Assembly: GCF_000190475.1 (NCBI RefSeq)
Contig: NZ_AEWH01000039.1
Location: 1 to 45,461 of the forward strand
DNA: 45,461 nucleotides
Source of the DNA: Ornithinibacillus scapharcae TW25
GTDB lineage: Bacteria > Bacillota > Bacilli > Bacillales > Amphibacillaceae
Direction: 5' to 3'
In this document: piece by piece, positions 27,315-36,896 of the stretch
Layout of the letters: each line of letters opens with the position of its first letter
Position numbering within the stretch: position 1 is the stretch's first letter
Program-made: the position numbers and the translations under genes
The notes under the pieces: generated by a model
Told to the model about the DNA's origin: nothing
Seen by the model: only the letters and a program-made list of their open reading frames with translations
Databases searched by the model: none

Positions 27315-28436
27315 CTACTTAGCCATTTCAACCTTTCGATATTCCACTTTTTCTAATCTCGGATTTGGACGGTAACGTCGTCCATCTTTTGCTTCTGGAG
27401 TTCCATTTAGTAATACATTGTCACCAGTAAAACCAATATTAAGCTGTAGCAAACTTCTTCCGACACCATATGTGTTAACTGGCACACCTAATGTTTCAAA
27501 ATGACGAATTTTCTCTTCTGTAAATCCACCAGTTGCAACAATTTCAACATGATGAAAACCATTATCATCAAGTGCTCTCCTTAACGCAAAAACCAATTCA
27601 GGGTTTACACCTCGTGGATCAAAGGTTCCCATTAAATGATGATTTCTTAGGAAGTATTTATCAACAAGGGTATTAGATGTGTCTAAACGTACCGCCTTTA
27701 AATTATCGCCAAATTCACGAGCAACCTTTAATGAGTCATTTATCACATCATTATTGTAGTCCACTAAAGCTACTAATTCATCATGAGGGTATATTTCATG
27801 ATATGCTTTTGTTGCTGCTACCACATCTCCCTGAAACATTTGGATCATAGCATGAGGCATTGTACCCATGCCCTCTTTTCCCCACCATTCATTCATGGCA
27901 TGGGTTGCTTGAGCAGTTGAACCACCAATAAACGCTGCATAACCATCGCCTGCTTGAGTGGTATAATGATCATCTCGGTCTCCCATGAAAATGACCGGTT
28001 TTTGCTTACCAGACGTTCTTGCCGCTTTCACAACATTATATACATTTGTCGCTACTGATGTTCTTCTAGCTAATATCCCGTCGATAATACCCTCTAAGTA
28101 TCCAAACTCTTGATATGGACCGGTAATCGTTAATACGGTTTCAAAAGGGCTAATTTTATCTCCATCTTTTAAGGACTTTATTTCTAGAAGCTCTGGATGA
28201 TCTGCAAAAGTATGTACTAGGGCAATTGCTTCATCTGTCCCACAAAGTACTGCATCATTCTTTTGAAAAAATTGCATCGTGACATAATTATTCGGTAACT
28301 TTTTCTCTACGATTTCCTTAGTCTTTAAAAAGTAAACAGCTGAAAACCAGCCTTCTTTTATTCGTTGATCAAATTTAAATGTATTATTTGTTAACCGATC
28401 AATTTGACCCTTTAACTTTTGTTCAATTTCCTTCAT
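27315..28436 (-). CDS. Nicotinate phosphoribosyltransferase
   Basis: It converts nicotinate and PRPP to nicotinate mononucleotide in NAD salvage. The 373-aa protein is the shorter NAPRT class: an early G-W-F-S-A-V-Y-F block, a TSVATNVYNVVKAA helix, the GTMPHAMIQMF motif with the conserved His, the LVDYNND and VRLDTSN phosphoribose sites, and VATGGF near the C-terminus. GGGAG is 8 bases upstream of ATG 28436. It lies between murC and sftA, where B. subtilis has no such gene, so it is a lineage-specific insertion. The gene symbol pncB is often used for this activity. Confidence 0.92.
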   Translation of the reverse strand: MKEIEQKLKGQIDRLTNNTFKFDQRIKEGWFSAVYFLKTKEIVEKKLPNNYVTMQFFQKNDAVLCGTDEAIALVHTFADHPELLEIKSLKDGDKISPFETVLTITGPYQEFGYLEGIIDGILARRTSVATNVYNVVKAARTSGKQKPVIFMGDRDDHYTTQAGDGYAAFIGGSTAQATHAMNEWWGKEGMGTMPHAMIQMFQGDVVAATKAYHEIYPHDELVALVDYNNDVINDSLKVAREFGDNLKAVRLDTSNTLVDKYFLRNHHLMGTFDPRGVNPELVFALRRALDDNGFHHVEIVATGGFTEEKIRHFETLGVPVNTYGVGRSLLQLNIGFTGDNVLLNGTPEAKDGRRYRPNPRLEKVEYRKVEMAK

Positions 28437-28516
28437 AATTGTTCTCCCTTAAATAGATATTACCTTCATTATCATATATCTAGGTATCAAATTAAACAAG
28501 TAAACACCCCATGTAA

Positions 28517-30789
28517 TTATGATAATATATCTTCTAATTCCGTTTTCGTAATTAATACATCTCTTGGTTTACTTCCGTTTTGACCAGAAATAATTCCTTT
28601 GTTTTCCAATGCATCCATCAATCTTGCAGCACGATTATAGCCAATCTTAAAATGTCTCTGAAGTAAAGATGTACTTGCACTATTCTGATGAAAGATAAAT
28701 TGTATTGCTTCTTCTAATAATTCATCTTCTTCTTCATCGGCAACGAATTGTTTTAATAAAGATTCTTGTTCAAATAAGTAATGCGGTTCCGCAATAGACC
28801 TAACATAACTTGTAACACGTTCAATTTCTTCATCGGAGACAAATGGTCCTTGTAAACGAACACTTTTACCGGCACCATTTTCGACAAAAAGCATGTCGCC
28901 TTTTCCTAATAGCTTTTCTGCTCCACCTGAATCAATAATCGTTCTAGAATCAATTTGTGAAGATACACTAAAAGCTATTCTAGTAGGAATATTGGCTTTT
29001 ATTAAACCGGTAAGCACATCAACAGAAGGTCGTTGTGTAGCAAGAAGAAGATGTATTCCACATGCTCTTGCCTTCTGTGCAATTCTACTAATTGCATCTT
29101 CAACATCCTGAGGAGAAACCATCATTAAGTCAGCCAATTCGTCGATTACGATAACAATAAAAGGCATTTTCTCACTTTGTCTACCTTGACCTATTACTCT
29201 TTGATTATATCGTTCAATATCTCGTACACCTTCCTGTACAAATCTCTCATATCGATCCTCCATTTCATTTACCGCCCATTTAAGTGCAGCTGTAGCTGCC
29301 TTAACATCTGTAATAACCGGCGATACTAGATGAGGTATTCCATTGTATGGTGCTAATTCCACCATTTTTGGATCGATTAAAAGGAACTTTACGTCTTCAT
29401 GATGCGCTTTATAAATCAAGCTTAATAGAATCGTATTAATACATACACTTTTTCCGGATCCTGTTGCTCCTGCGATTAAACCATGTGGCATCTTTTGGAT
29501 ATTAGTAATCACTGGTGCACCTTCAATATTTAGACCTAATGCAATGGTAAGTAAAGAACTATTAGATTGGAAGGCATCGGTATCTAAAATTTCTTGTAAG
29601 CTAACCATTTGGGACTTTGGATTAGGCACTTCGATACCGATGGTGTTTTTCCCAGGGATTGGGGCTTCGATTCTAATATCTTGTGCAGACATATTAAGCT
29701 TTAAATCATCACTTAGGTTTTTAACTTTACTAACTTTCACACCGAGTTCCGGATGGACTTCAAATCTTGTAACCGCTGGTCCCTGAGTAGCATTTACAAC
29801 ACGCGCTCGAACATGGAAATGTTTCAACGTTTGTTCTAAGAGCTGTTGTTGTTCACTTATCCATTGATCATTCAAGTTACTCTTTTGAATAGGGTCGTTT
29901 AATAAATGTAATGGTATGTTACCATGTTCCGACTTCACGTTTACATTAGACTGAGAACTTTTACTCACCATCTCTTTATGGCTTTGGGTGACAGGTACCT
30001 TTTGTTCCCTATTTCTCTCCATTAATTTTCTCTTATCTGTAGGAGTCATTATCACATTGAATGGAACACTATTATCTTTTTTATATTCGCTTCGAGTAAT
30101 GGATGGTGATGACTGTTGCACTGTACTAGTCTCTGACTGTTGTTGCTTTGTTTCTTGAATCACACTATATTGGTTTGATTCGAAATCTAGTTCTCTACTT
30201 TCTTCTAACATTTCAGCAGATTTCAAAGTATGGTTAATGTTTTCATCCTCTATGTTAGAATTTGAATCATCCATAGATATAGTTTCACTACGATATACAC
30301 TTTCGAATTTTTCTTTGTTACCGGCTCCTCTATACCTGGTTCATTTAACTCTGGCTCTGTTGGAGCTTGTTCTGATAGTATTTGATGTTTTCGTAAATAG
30401 GTCGGTATTGACTCTATCTCTTTACTGTTTTGCTTACGAAATCCATATATTGGTGATGGCACTTCCGTTCTCTCAAATGGCCTTTTTTCCTTCAGAACCT
30501 GTTCTCTTTCAGGATACTCTTCCATATGGGCTGGTTTTGCCTGCCGTTTTCCTTTCCGAAGATATGCAGGTGTTTCTGTATCAACCATTGGTCTATTAAT
30601 TCTTCGTTTATGATCAGGTATTTGTGGAATATGGTACGTTTCATTGTTTGGATACTGATAGACGATTCTAGTTTTAATATCAGGGTTTAAGTCCTGATTC
30701 AAATGATATTCTTGGGTGTCTTCTTCCTCTACTTCTTTCCAAATAAAATTGTCGAGCTTTCTCTTCCATTTATCCCACATGTTTTTCAC
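28517..30789 (-). pseudogene. sftA: DNA translocase SftA (FtsK/SpoIIIE family), frameshifted
   Basis: SftA is a soluble FtsK-like motor that clears chromosomal DNA from the closing septum. The larger downstream part has the FtsK core: GATGSGKSVCINTILLSL (Walker A), IVIVIDELADLMM (Walker B), the LLATQRPS sensor region, and a C-terminal winged-helix gamma domain (LLQRHFKIGYNRAARLMDAL). There are no TM segments, which separates it from SpoIIIE. The N-terminal part (MWDKWKRKLDNF, linker with YLRK and SPIYGF motifs) is in another frame and ends at 30250. Adding one A to the five-base coding-strand run (30308-30312) links E-E-P-V-T-K-K-K-F-E-S-V-Y-R-S-E and gives about 757 aa. Start is GTG 30789 or ATG 30780, both with weak ribosome sites. 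Translation starting at 30274 could give a core-only protein, but no ribosome site supports it. Confidence 0.9.
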
Positions 30790-30926
30790 TCATTTCTTTT
30801 TGATTCAACAATTATTCTATGGTGACTGTTTAAATTAATAGAAAGACTTTTATTCCTGTCCTTTTGCAAATGCACTAGTTTTTATTAGTGTGCAGGCTCG
30901 AAAGTTATATACCTTTCTATCTGCTA

Positions 30927-30962
30927 ATAAAAAAGCAACCTAGTAATAAAACATAGGTTGCT
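30927..30962 (-). terminator. Terminator after ytpR
   Basis: On the minus strand, AGCAACCTA and TAGGTTGCT form a 9-bp perfect stem with an 11-base loop, followed by TTTTTTA. It overlaps the window just below the ytpR stop codon. Confidence 0.8.
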
Positions 30963-30967
30963 TTCTA

Positions 30968-31573
30968 TTATACAGGAAAAGCTTCTCCAACAGAATAAGT
31001 ATCATCTAATACATATATTCCTTTTTCCTTTGGTGCATTAGGTATACCAAGCTCTTTCTGTGAACAAATCATTCCATTTGAAGGGACTCCTCTAAGCTCA
31101 GAAGGTTTTATTCGTAGTCCACTTGGCATAGTCGCACCGACTTTAGCAACAACAACTTTCTGTCCTTTGTCGACATTTGGAGCACCACAAACAATTTGTA
31201 GTAATTCTTCTCCAACATCCACCTGACATACGCTCAATTTATCCGCATTTTCATGTTGTTTTTTCTCCAATACCAATCCAACAACAAATTTAGGACTCAA
31301 ATCAAAATCTAATGTATCTTGTATGTCGTTAGATTTAAATAGATCTTTAATAATATCCAATAAATCATTTGTTAATGGAATTTTTCCAGTTTGCTCTAGC
31401 TTAAGATGCTTCGATGCTTCGGCAATATTATAGCCTAATATTGTACCTTTATTATCTGTAATTTTAGTTACTGGCCCAATAGTCTTATGATTTATTTCAT
31501 AGCGGTTATCCGTATCTTTTATAGGGACTATTAGTACATCGCCTACACCGTTAGGATTATAGAATACATCCAT
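30968..31573 (-). CDS. ytpR: YtpR family tRNA-binding domain protein
   Basis: The 201-aa protein has a poorly conserved N-terminal half and a C-terminal EMAP/PheT-type tRNA-binding OB fold (about residues 93-198: [51 protein letters not shown]). Free-standing copies like this may bind tRNA or act in trans. The function is not settled. It lies 22 bases after ytpQ and is probably co-transcribed with it. Confidence 0.92.
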   Translation of the reverse strand: MDVFYNPNGVGDVLIVPIKDTDNRYEINHKTIGPVTKITDNKGTILGYNIAEASKHLKLEQTGKIPLTNDLLDIIKDLFKSNDIQDTLDFDLSPKFVVGLVLEKKQHENADKLSVCQVDVGEELLQIVCGAPNVDKGQKVVVAKVGATMPSGLRIKPSELRGVPSNGMICSQKELGIPNAPKEKGIYVLDDTYSVGEAFPV

Positions 31574-31595
31574 ACATGAATCACTCTTTTCTTCT

Positions 31596-32399
31596 TTAAT
31601 TTTCTGGTTTATTTTTTGCTAGAATAAATATAGGTGTTAACTTCTTCTCTTCATATATAAATGGTAATGAGGTAATTGGGATTCTGCCTTCTGTAAAGAA
31701 CTTCATCGTAATCTGTGCGAGGATATCATACCCAGTTTTATTTTGAATATCTGCGATGATAAGCACATCTTGATGAGGAACTGCAATGGCTACTTCCCCT
31801 TTACACTTACCCTCTATCTCTTCTAGCAAGGAATCGTTTAAAATTCTACTTGCATCATAACCATCTTGCTTAGCAAAGAAATAAAAATCATTATCTGCAA
31901 CCCGATCAAGTTTATAATCGTTTTCCAATGAACGTAAATTAAACGTCGCTATTTCATCGATTTGTTTCAAAGTCCAGCTTTCATTCTCCAACATTGTTTC
32001 ATCTACTAAACGATACGATTTCCCTAAGTCAAGTGCATAGAAAATTCTAGTCTCAGCTGTATGATCTTTGTAGACTAACTTCTCAGCTGATTTTGTCTCT
32101 GTAGGGAAAGATGTGGATCGAATTACAGGAAAAATGTTTTTTTCATTCCCCTTCAATTGATAAGACTGGTTCATGATTTTTAAGGATTCTAGAATATGGT
32201 CGACAAGCTCATCAATTGCTTGTTCACCTCGCTCATTAAACTTTCCTATGATGTTAGGAAGTTTAATGGTAACACCTTGCCTGGTGTTTTTCCTTTCAAT
32301 TCTCAATGTGTCCTGTTCTCGGTTAAATCTCGTTGTGTAGTTAGAATCTGATAGTCTCTCTTCTAGTATCTGCTTCATCTTAAGACTAGTCATTTTCAT
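31596..32399 (-). CDS. ytpQ: DUF1444 protein YtpQ
   Basis: A 267-aa soluble protein matching the DUF1444/YtpQ family by its start ([17 protein letters not shown]), its internal [15 protein letters not shown]-like segment (here [15 protein letters not shown]), and its C-terminal block ([19 protein letters not shown]). No catalytic motif or TM was seen, and the function is unknown. GGGAGG lies 8 bases before ATG 32399. Transcription likely starts at the promoter at 32449-32477 and continues into ytpR. Confidence 0.9.
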   Translation of the reverse strand: MKMTSLKMKQILEERLSDSNYTTRFNREQDTLRIERKNTRQGVTIKLPNIIGKFNERGEQAIDELVDHILESLKIMNQSYQLKGNEKNIFPVIRSTSFPTETKSAEKLVYKDHTAETRIFYALDLGKSYRLVDETMLENESWTLKQIDEIATFNLRSLENDYKLDRVADNDFYFFAKQDGYDASRILNDSLLEEIEGKCKGEVAIAVPHQDVLIIADIQNKTGYDILAQITMKFFTEGRIPITSLPFIYEEKKLTPIFILAKNKPEN

Positions 32400-32448
32400 A
32401 TAGTAAGCCTCCCATATCGGCTATAATGCTTTGTTTCGCTTCTTTATT

Positions 32449-32477
32449 ATAATAACGATGATCTTCTCTAGCTTCAA
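32449..32477 (-). promoter_or_regulatory. SigA-type promoter of ytpQ-ytpR
   Basis: On the minus strand, TTGAAG and TATTAT are separated by exactly 17 bases. It lies just after a terminator and about 50 bases before the ytpQ start. Confidence 0.7.
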
Positions 32478-32490
32478 CTAATACACCTCT

Positions 32491-32526
32491 AAAAAATTTA
32501 GCTAGCAACATAAGTGTGCTAGCCAA
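32491..32526 (-). terminator. Terminator after the gene at 32573
   Basis: On the minus strand, TTGGCTAGCA and TGCTAGCTAA form a 10-bp stem (one G-U pair) with a 9-base loop, followed by six T. Confidence 0.85.
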
Positions 32527-32572
32527 ACAATGTACACAATTGATGCAACCATTAATAAGATGTTCTACAATC

Positions 32573-33088
32573 TTATCTAACGATTGATTCAGCGATTTTC
32601 ATAAGATTCTTGGCATCGTTAACCATTTCACCTTTATTCGTAAGAGTCGTTACCTTTACCCCACCTACTCCAACTTGAATCTCATACGATTCATTGTCTG
32701 TTTCTTGAGGAAGGAGGCGAATATAGGCGAACATTTCCTCATTGGTAAAAGAAGTTAATAATGCAGCTTTATCTGTTTTGGCTGCCTCAAAGTTCAACTC
32801 ACTCAGATCGTCTTCTAACGTATTATAAAAAACAATCAGTGTTTGATCTCCATTAACCAGAATTGCATTATGAGCATCGACTTCTTCCACTTCCATCTGT
32901 TCAGGTAAATAGAAAGAGAAGTGCTCACCCTTATAATTATCTTCTGGTATTACATCATTTAGAAAGGTATCCTTTGCAGTTTCAGCTGCTTGTTGGATTA
33001 CTGTTTCATCGGACTGATAATCAAATACACTTAAAATGATAATAAATAATAACAACAAGCTACTTATCAGGTATGTTGTTTTTGGCAT
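32573..33088 (-). CDS. Unrecognised membrane-anchored protein
   Basis: This 171-aa protein is not recognised. It starts with a single hydrophobic helix (YLISSLLLLFIIILSVFDY, about residues 6-24) without a lipobox or obvious signal-peptidase site, so it is probably a type II membrane anchor with an extracellular acidic domain. The domain has short beta-like segments (FSFYLPEQMEVEEVD, NAILVNGDQTLIVFYN, IQVGVGGVKVTTLTNKGEM) and no cysteines, consistent with a small folded surface domain. A hairpin terminator follows, and the next gene has its own promoter, so it is probably monocistronic. Ribosome site GGAGGACGGGAAC lies before ATG 33088. Confidence 0.82.
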   Translation of the reverse strand: MPKTTYLISSLLLLFIIILSVFDYQSDETVIQQAAETAKDTFLNDVIPEDNYKGEHFSFYLPEQMEVEEVDAHNAILVNGDQTLIVFYNTLEDDLSELNFEAAKTDKAALLTSFTNEEMFAYIRLLPQETDNESYEIQVGVGGVKVTTLTNKGEMVNDAKNLMKIAESIVR

Positions 33089-33183
33089 GTTCCCGTCCTC
33101 CTACTTAAGGCCTAAACCCTCTTTTAATATTACTACTAATTCAAGATATTTCAAGCATTCCATCGTTAAACTTTAATTTTGTT

Positions 33184-33211
33184 CTTCTATTCGATACTAT
33201 TAGAATAGAAG
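33184..33211. repeat. Perfect 9+9 inverted repeat upstream of ytoQ
   Basis: CTTCTATTC and GAATAGAAG are exact reverse complements with a 10-base spacer, 27 bases before the ytoQ start. It overlaps a possible promoter: TTGTTC at about 33179 and TAGAAT at 33201, 16 bases apart. It could be an operator or a 5' hairpin near the GGGGAGG ribosome site. Confidence 0.6.
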
Positions 33212-33237
33212 TAATTTAATATTGGGGAGGTTTTTTT

Positions 33238-33678
33238 ATGGAGCTTATCGTATATTTAGCAGGACAAATACATGATAATTGGAGAGAGGAAATTATCAAC
33301 AAAGCAAAAGAGAAGAATTTACCACTAAAATTTGTTGGGCCTCAAACCGATCATGACCGTTCGGATAACATAGGCGAATTAGTTTTAGGTGCTCAACCGG
33401 GGAATTATTATAAGGATGATGCCGCTTCCGATATTAATAATTTACGGACACAGGTACTTATGCAAAAGTCGGATATCGTTATCGGTTTATTTGGTGATAA
33501 ATATAAGCAATGGAATACAGCTATGGATGTTAGCGCAGCTATCACGATGAATAAGCCTACGATCATAATTCGACCCGAAAGTCTAATTCATCCTTTAAAG
33601 GAGCTATCCAATCGTGCGAACGTCACGGTAGAAACTGTTGATCAAGCTTTGCAAGTCTTAACTTATATTTATGAATAG
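33238..33678 (+). CDS. ytoQ: YtoQ family protein
   Basis: A 146-aa protein matching YtoQ in start (ELIVYLAGQIHDNWREEI), in DHDRSDNIG at about residues 39-47 and in SDIVIGLFGDKYKQWNTAMD at about 79-98. The family is distantly related in fold to nucleoside 2-deoxyribosyltransferases (alpha/beta, with an early Y-L-A-G and a late acidic-aromatic site). That enzyme link is inference; no activity is proven. GGGGAGG is 8 bases before ATG 33238. A short GC hairpin overlaps its stop codon. Confidence 0.92.
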   Translation: MELIVYLAGQIHDNWREEIINKAKEKNLPLKFVGPQTDHDRSDNIGELVLGAQPGNYYKDDAASDINNLRTQVLMQKSDIVIGLFGDKYKQWNTAMDVSAAITMNKPTIIIRPESLIHPLKELSNRANVTVETVDQALQVLTYIYE

Positions 33679-33697
33679 GGGGATAATTCCCCCTATT
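33674..33697 (+). terminator. Hairpin at the ytoQ stop codon
   Basis: AATAGGGGG and CCCCCTATT form a 9-bp perfect stem with a 6-base loop; the ytoQ TAG is in the 5' arm. The T run after it is weak, so termination is likely but not certain. Confidence 0.5.
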
Positions 33698-33737
33698 GTC
33701 TTACTCTGTTCAAATTTTTATATCGTCAAAGAGCTTA

Positions 33738-34259
33738 TCAGCGTGCTTGGCCATTTTTGGAATGCCAATAGTCCCACTGTCCCTTTAGTAGCTGTACTAC
33801 TTGAGCGAACATTTCCTTTCGAGTGAGCAAATCATTTGTAAAAACGCCGATTGCCCCCTCCTTTTTCGACACACCAGTCCTTTTAGCATACGAATCCATT
33901 ACAAGTCCTAATTCCATACCATTGTTCAACTCTTTTTCAATTTCCCTTGGCAATAATACTCTAGCACCACTTGCCGTATAAAGTTCACCTTCAGGAGAAA
34001 TTAATGCACCCCAGTTGCATAAATATAGCTGATCATTTACGTACATGACTCCACCTTCTAATCCAATACCAACAACACCCTCTTCCTTTTCGAAACAAAA
34101 TTTCGCCCGATTAACTGCACCCTGTTTTGTTTCTTCATCGGAGAAAGGCTGTGCAGATACGTGAGAATCAACTTCGATTCCCTCTACCTGATCATATGGA
34201 AAAAATTCTTGCACCGCCTTAACTTTAGTTGGATTTTTAGAACCTACGATGATTTTCAT
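33738..34259 (-). CDS. DUF84 family NTPase (YjjX-like inosine/xanthosine triphosphatase)
   Basis: Members hydrolyse damaged purine triphosphates such as ITP and XTP. The 173-aa protein has the start M-K-I-I-V-G-S-K-N-P-T-K-V-K-A-V, the acidic signature Q-P-F-S-D-E-E-T, the G-I-G-L-E-G-G-V stretch and V-M-D-S-Y-A-K-R-T-G-V-S-K-K-E-G-A-I-G-V-F-T. ATG 34259 is preferred because AAAGGAG lies about 8 bases upstream; an in-frame start at 34340 overlaps a terminator. Substrate preference is transferred from YjjX. Confidence 0.9.
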   Translation of the reverse strand: MKIIVGSKNPTKVKAVQEFFPYDQVEGIEVDSHVSAQPFSDEETKQGAVNRAKFCFEKEEGVVGIGLEGGVMYVNDQLYLCNWGALISPEGELYTASGARVLLPREIEKELNNGMELGLVMDSYAKRTGVSKKEGAIGVFTNDLLTRKEMFAQVVQLLKGQWDYWHSKNGQAR

Positions 34260-34306
34260 TTCAGAACTCCTTTTAAAAACGCTAAATAGATTGAAAACAC
34301 ACCAAT

Positions 34307-34336
34307 ACAAAAGCAACTGCTCTAATAGAGCAGTTG
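34307..34336 (-). terminator. Terminator after ytoP
   Basis: CAACTGCTCT and AGAGCAGTTG form a 10-bp perfect stem with a 3-base loop, followed on the minus strand by CTTTTGT. It starts 8 bases after the ytoP stop codon. Confidence 0.7.
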
Positions 34337-34343
34337 TCATGTA

Positions 34344-35408
34344 TTACTGTTTTCGAATCATATCTACTGTATTCTGATCGGTTGATTTTACTAATTTAAC
34401 TAGTAGCTCTTTCGCAGCTGCATAGTCATCAACATGAATAATGGATGCTGATGTATGGATATATCGTGAACATATACCAATTACTGCGGAAGGAACTCCA
34501 TTTCCAGAAAGATGTACACTACCTGCATCTGTACCGCCTTGGGAAATAAAGTATTGATACGGGATATTGTTCGACTCTGCTGTATCTAGTACAAATTCTC
34601 TCATCCCACGATGTGTAATCATAGAACGGTCAAAGATACGTAATAACGCTCCTTTACCCAACTTTCCAAATTCACTTTCACTACCAGTCATATCATTCGC
34701 TGGTGAAGCATCTAATGCATAGAAAATATCTGGTTTAATCATATTAGCAGCTACTTTTGCACCTCTTAACCCAACTTCTTCTTGCACCGTAGCACCAGAA
34801 TACAATTCATTTGGCAGTGTTTCATTTTGTAATTCTTTTAATAGTTCAATAGAAAGTCCACAACCATAACGGTTATCCCAGGCTTTCGCTAAGATTTTCT
34901 TATTATTAGCCATCGGAGTAAATGGACAAATCGGTACAATTGATTGACCTGGTTTAATCCCAATACGTTCAGCATCTTCTTTATCATCTGCACCGATATC
35001 AATTAACATATTCTTAATATCCATTGGTTTGTTACGCTGTTCTTCCGTTAGATTATGTGGAGGAATAGAACTAATTACACCAATGATCGGACCATTATCT
35101 GTCATGATTTGGACTCTTTGAGCAAGTAACACTTGACTCCACCAGCCTCCTAGTGTTTGAAAACGAATTAATCCTTGTTTGGTAATCTGCGTAACCATAA
35201 AACCTACTTCATCCATATGTCCTGCAACCATCACACGAGGGCCTGATCCTTTTTTAACACCAAAAATGCCACCAAGATTGTCCTGTATAATTTCATCGGA
35301 GTATTTTTCAAGTTCGCTTCTCATAAAGTTTCGAACTGGATGTTCATTACCAGGTGCACCCTGTAATTCTGTCAAGGTTTTAAATAAAGCCAATGTTTCC
35401 TGATTCAT
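34344..35408 (-). CDS. ytoP: M42 family metallopeptidase YtoP
   Basis: A dinuclear zinc or cobalt aminopeptidase of the M42 (TET/glutamyl aminopeptidase) family, probably a cytoplasmic oligomer cutting N-terminal residues from peptides. In its 354 aa the ligands are H64 (AGHMDEVGF, with catalytic D66), D178 (KAWDNRYG), catalytic and ligand E210-E211 (VQEEVG), D233 (ALDAS) and a late His near residue 320 (SRYIHTS). ATG 35408 follows GGAGGG by 7 bases; an in-frame start at 35426 lies before that site. Confidence 0.95.
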   Translation of the reverse strand: MNQETLALFKTLTELQGAPGNEHPVRNFMRSELEKYSDEIIQDNLGGIFGVKKGSGPRVMVAGHMDEVGFMVTQITKQGLIRFQTLGGWWSQVLLAQRVQIMTDNGPIIGVISSIPPHNLTEEQRNKPMDIKNMLIDIGADDKEDAERIGIKPGQSIVPICPFTPMANNKKILAKAWDNRYGCGLSIELLKELQNETLPNELYSGATVQEEVGLRGAKVAANMIKPDIFYALDASPANDMTGSESEFGKLGKGALLRIFDRSMITHRGMREFVLDTAESNNIPYQYFISQGGTDAGSVHLSGNGVPSAVIGICSRYIHTSASIIHVDDYAAAKELLVKLVKSTDQNTVDMIRKQ

Positions 35409-35576
35409 ATGTACCCTCCATATCATAAATAAACTACTTCTTAAGTATAACGAATGGTCTTAAATGTTTCCACAATTCTTGCATATCGCGTATACATTTT
35501 CTATTTTCATTATTTTACGGTATACTGAACTATAGATGAAAACTTAGAATTGAAATAATGCATGAGGTGAGGATAT

Positions 35577-35891
35577 ATGAGTTGGAAGAAGACTGTACTT
35601 GCAGCGACATTGGGATTTGCAGCTGGTTATGTAGCAAAACAACAATTAGAGCAGTATCAAAACATAACACCTGAAAAAGCATTAAAAAACGCTAAAGAAA
35701 CTTTCAAAAGGCAAGGACCAATTAGTGGATCCTGGATTTACATGAAACCTGAACCAATCGAAAAAAACGGCTTACAGTATAACGCCTATCGCGGCGGTGT
35801 CACACGAAGTATCGATGGGCAAAACAAGCAATTTGAGTTTTTTGCGGATGCAGATACCGGTGCAGTAATTGACGTGATAGAAACTGTTTAA
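35577..35891 (+). CDS. ytzB: YtzB, small PepSY-like exported or membrane-anchored protein
   Basis: This 104-aa protein has an N-terminal hydrophobic segment (TVLAATLGFAAGYVA, about residues 6-20) that may be a signal or anchor. A PepSY-like domain follows (ITPEKALKNAKETFKRQG ... FEFFADADTGAVIDV). PepSY domains are often inhibitory or regulatory toward peptidases, and a peptidase gene (ytoP) is the divergent neighbour. The functional link is inference. GAGGTGAGG lies about 6 bases upstream of the ATG. Confidence 0.88.
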   Translation: MSWKKTVLAATLGFAAGYVAKQQLEQYQNITPEKALKNAKETFKRQGPISGSWIYMKPEPIEKNGLQYNAYRGGVTRSIDGQNKQFEFFADADTGAVIDVIETV

Positions 35892-35892
35892 C

Positions 35893-35950
35893 AAAAATAT
35901 CGGTCCCCTTTCAGATGTAAAGTTACTACTTAGAAGGGGACCGATATTTT
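35893..35950. terminator. Bidirectional terminator between ytzB and ytnP
   Basis: An arm of AAAATATCGGTCCCCTT (to 35910) and AAGGGGACCGATATTTT (from 35934) form a 17-bp perfect stem with a 23-base loop, with A and T runs for both converging genes. Confidence 0.88.
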
Positions 35951-36791
35951 ATCTCACTCTTTCAATTACCTCTAAGCGATTACCTAACTCATCGAATTGT
36001 ATCGCACGATAAAACGCATCATGATAAAATGTAAACCATGCATTCTTCTGATAACCAAAATCCATCCATTTTTCCTTTTCATGAACTGATTGTACCGGAT
36101 AGTCATCATAAGCTAAAGCCCATAGCTTATTTTGATGCGCATTAGTAGGCATTAAATCAGCCATATGGATAAATACAGCTTCCCTGTCTTCCAATACGAT
36201 AATACAATGTCCATCACTATGCCCACCAGTATGGATGATTCTTAATCCTGGAACAATCTCCTTCCAATTCTTAAACGTTATTACTTGTTCTTGAATTGGC
36301 TTCCAATTTTCTTCCCAGTATGTATTTACCGATCGAATATTCGGGGAACGCATCTCATTCCATTCCACTTCAGAAGTATATATTTTAGCGTTATGGAAGA
36401 CAGATTTATATCCTTCATCCGTATTCTTGGTCAATCCGCAAGCATGATCAAAATGTAAATGTGTCATTAGTACGGTATCAATATCATCTGGTGATAATTT
36501 CAGCTCTTGTAAGGAAGATTCTATAAATGATTCCTCGCTAACCCCAAAATTTCTTTTTTGTTTATCAGTTAGTTTTCCCATTCCAATACCACTATCAATG
36601 AGTATTCTTTTATTATCTATTTCAAGTAAGATTGGGTCGGTTCTTAATTCGATTTGATTATTCTCATTAGATGGATACTTCTTTTCCCATAATGGCTTCG
36701 GTACAACTCCAAACATAGCCCCTCCATCTAAATGTGTCACTCCACCATTTAGCCATGTTAAAGTAGCTCGGCCAACATGTAGTCTCTCCAT
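35949..36791 (-). CDS. ytnP: Metallo-beta-lactamase-fold lactonase YtnP
   Basis: YtnP hydrolyses lactone signals and interferes with other bacteria's quorum sensing. The 280-aa protein has the zinc motif HLHFDH at residues 111-116, H-T-G-G-H-S-D-G-H near 189, the late DLMPTNAH Asp/His near 212-219, and the N-terminal [10 protein letters not shown] typical of AiiA-like lactonases. GGGAG lies before ATG 36791. The substrate is inferred from B. subtilis YtnP. Confidence 0.93.
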   Translation of the reverse strand: MERLHVGRATLTWLNGGVTHLDGGAMFGVVPKPLWEKKYPSNENNQIELRTDPILLEIDNKRILIDSGIGMGKLTDKQKRNFGVSEESFIESSLQELKLSPDDIDTVLMTHLHFDHACGLTKNTDEGYKSVFHNAKIYTSEVEWNEMRSPNIRSVNTYWEENWKPIQEQVITFKNWKEIVPGLRIIHTGGHSDGHCIIVLEDREAVFIHMADLMPTNAHQNKLWALAYDDYPVQSVHEKEKWMDFGYQKNAWFTFYHDAFYRAIQFDELGNRLEVIERVR

Positions 36792-36870
36792 GTATATTCT
36801 CCCTTTCTCATTCTTATAATAATAGTTTATCGAAAGGTAACTCCTTCTGCAAACGCTATCATTTCCAAAT

Positions 36871-36896
36871 AAAAAAGAGGGGTGTTATTCCCCTCT
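36871..36896 (-). terminator. Terminator at the 3' end of trmB
   Basis: GAGGGG and CCCCTC form a short GC stem; on the minus strand it runs into TTTTTT. The trmB stop codon lies in the 7-base loop. Confidence 0.75.

Noticed and set aside
32400-32580. A 70-codon minus-strand open frame before ytpQ with plausible protein composition
   Set aside because: It has no ribosome site or good start codon, and it is fully explained by the terminator at 32491-32526 followed by a well-formed promoter at 32449-32477.
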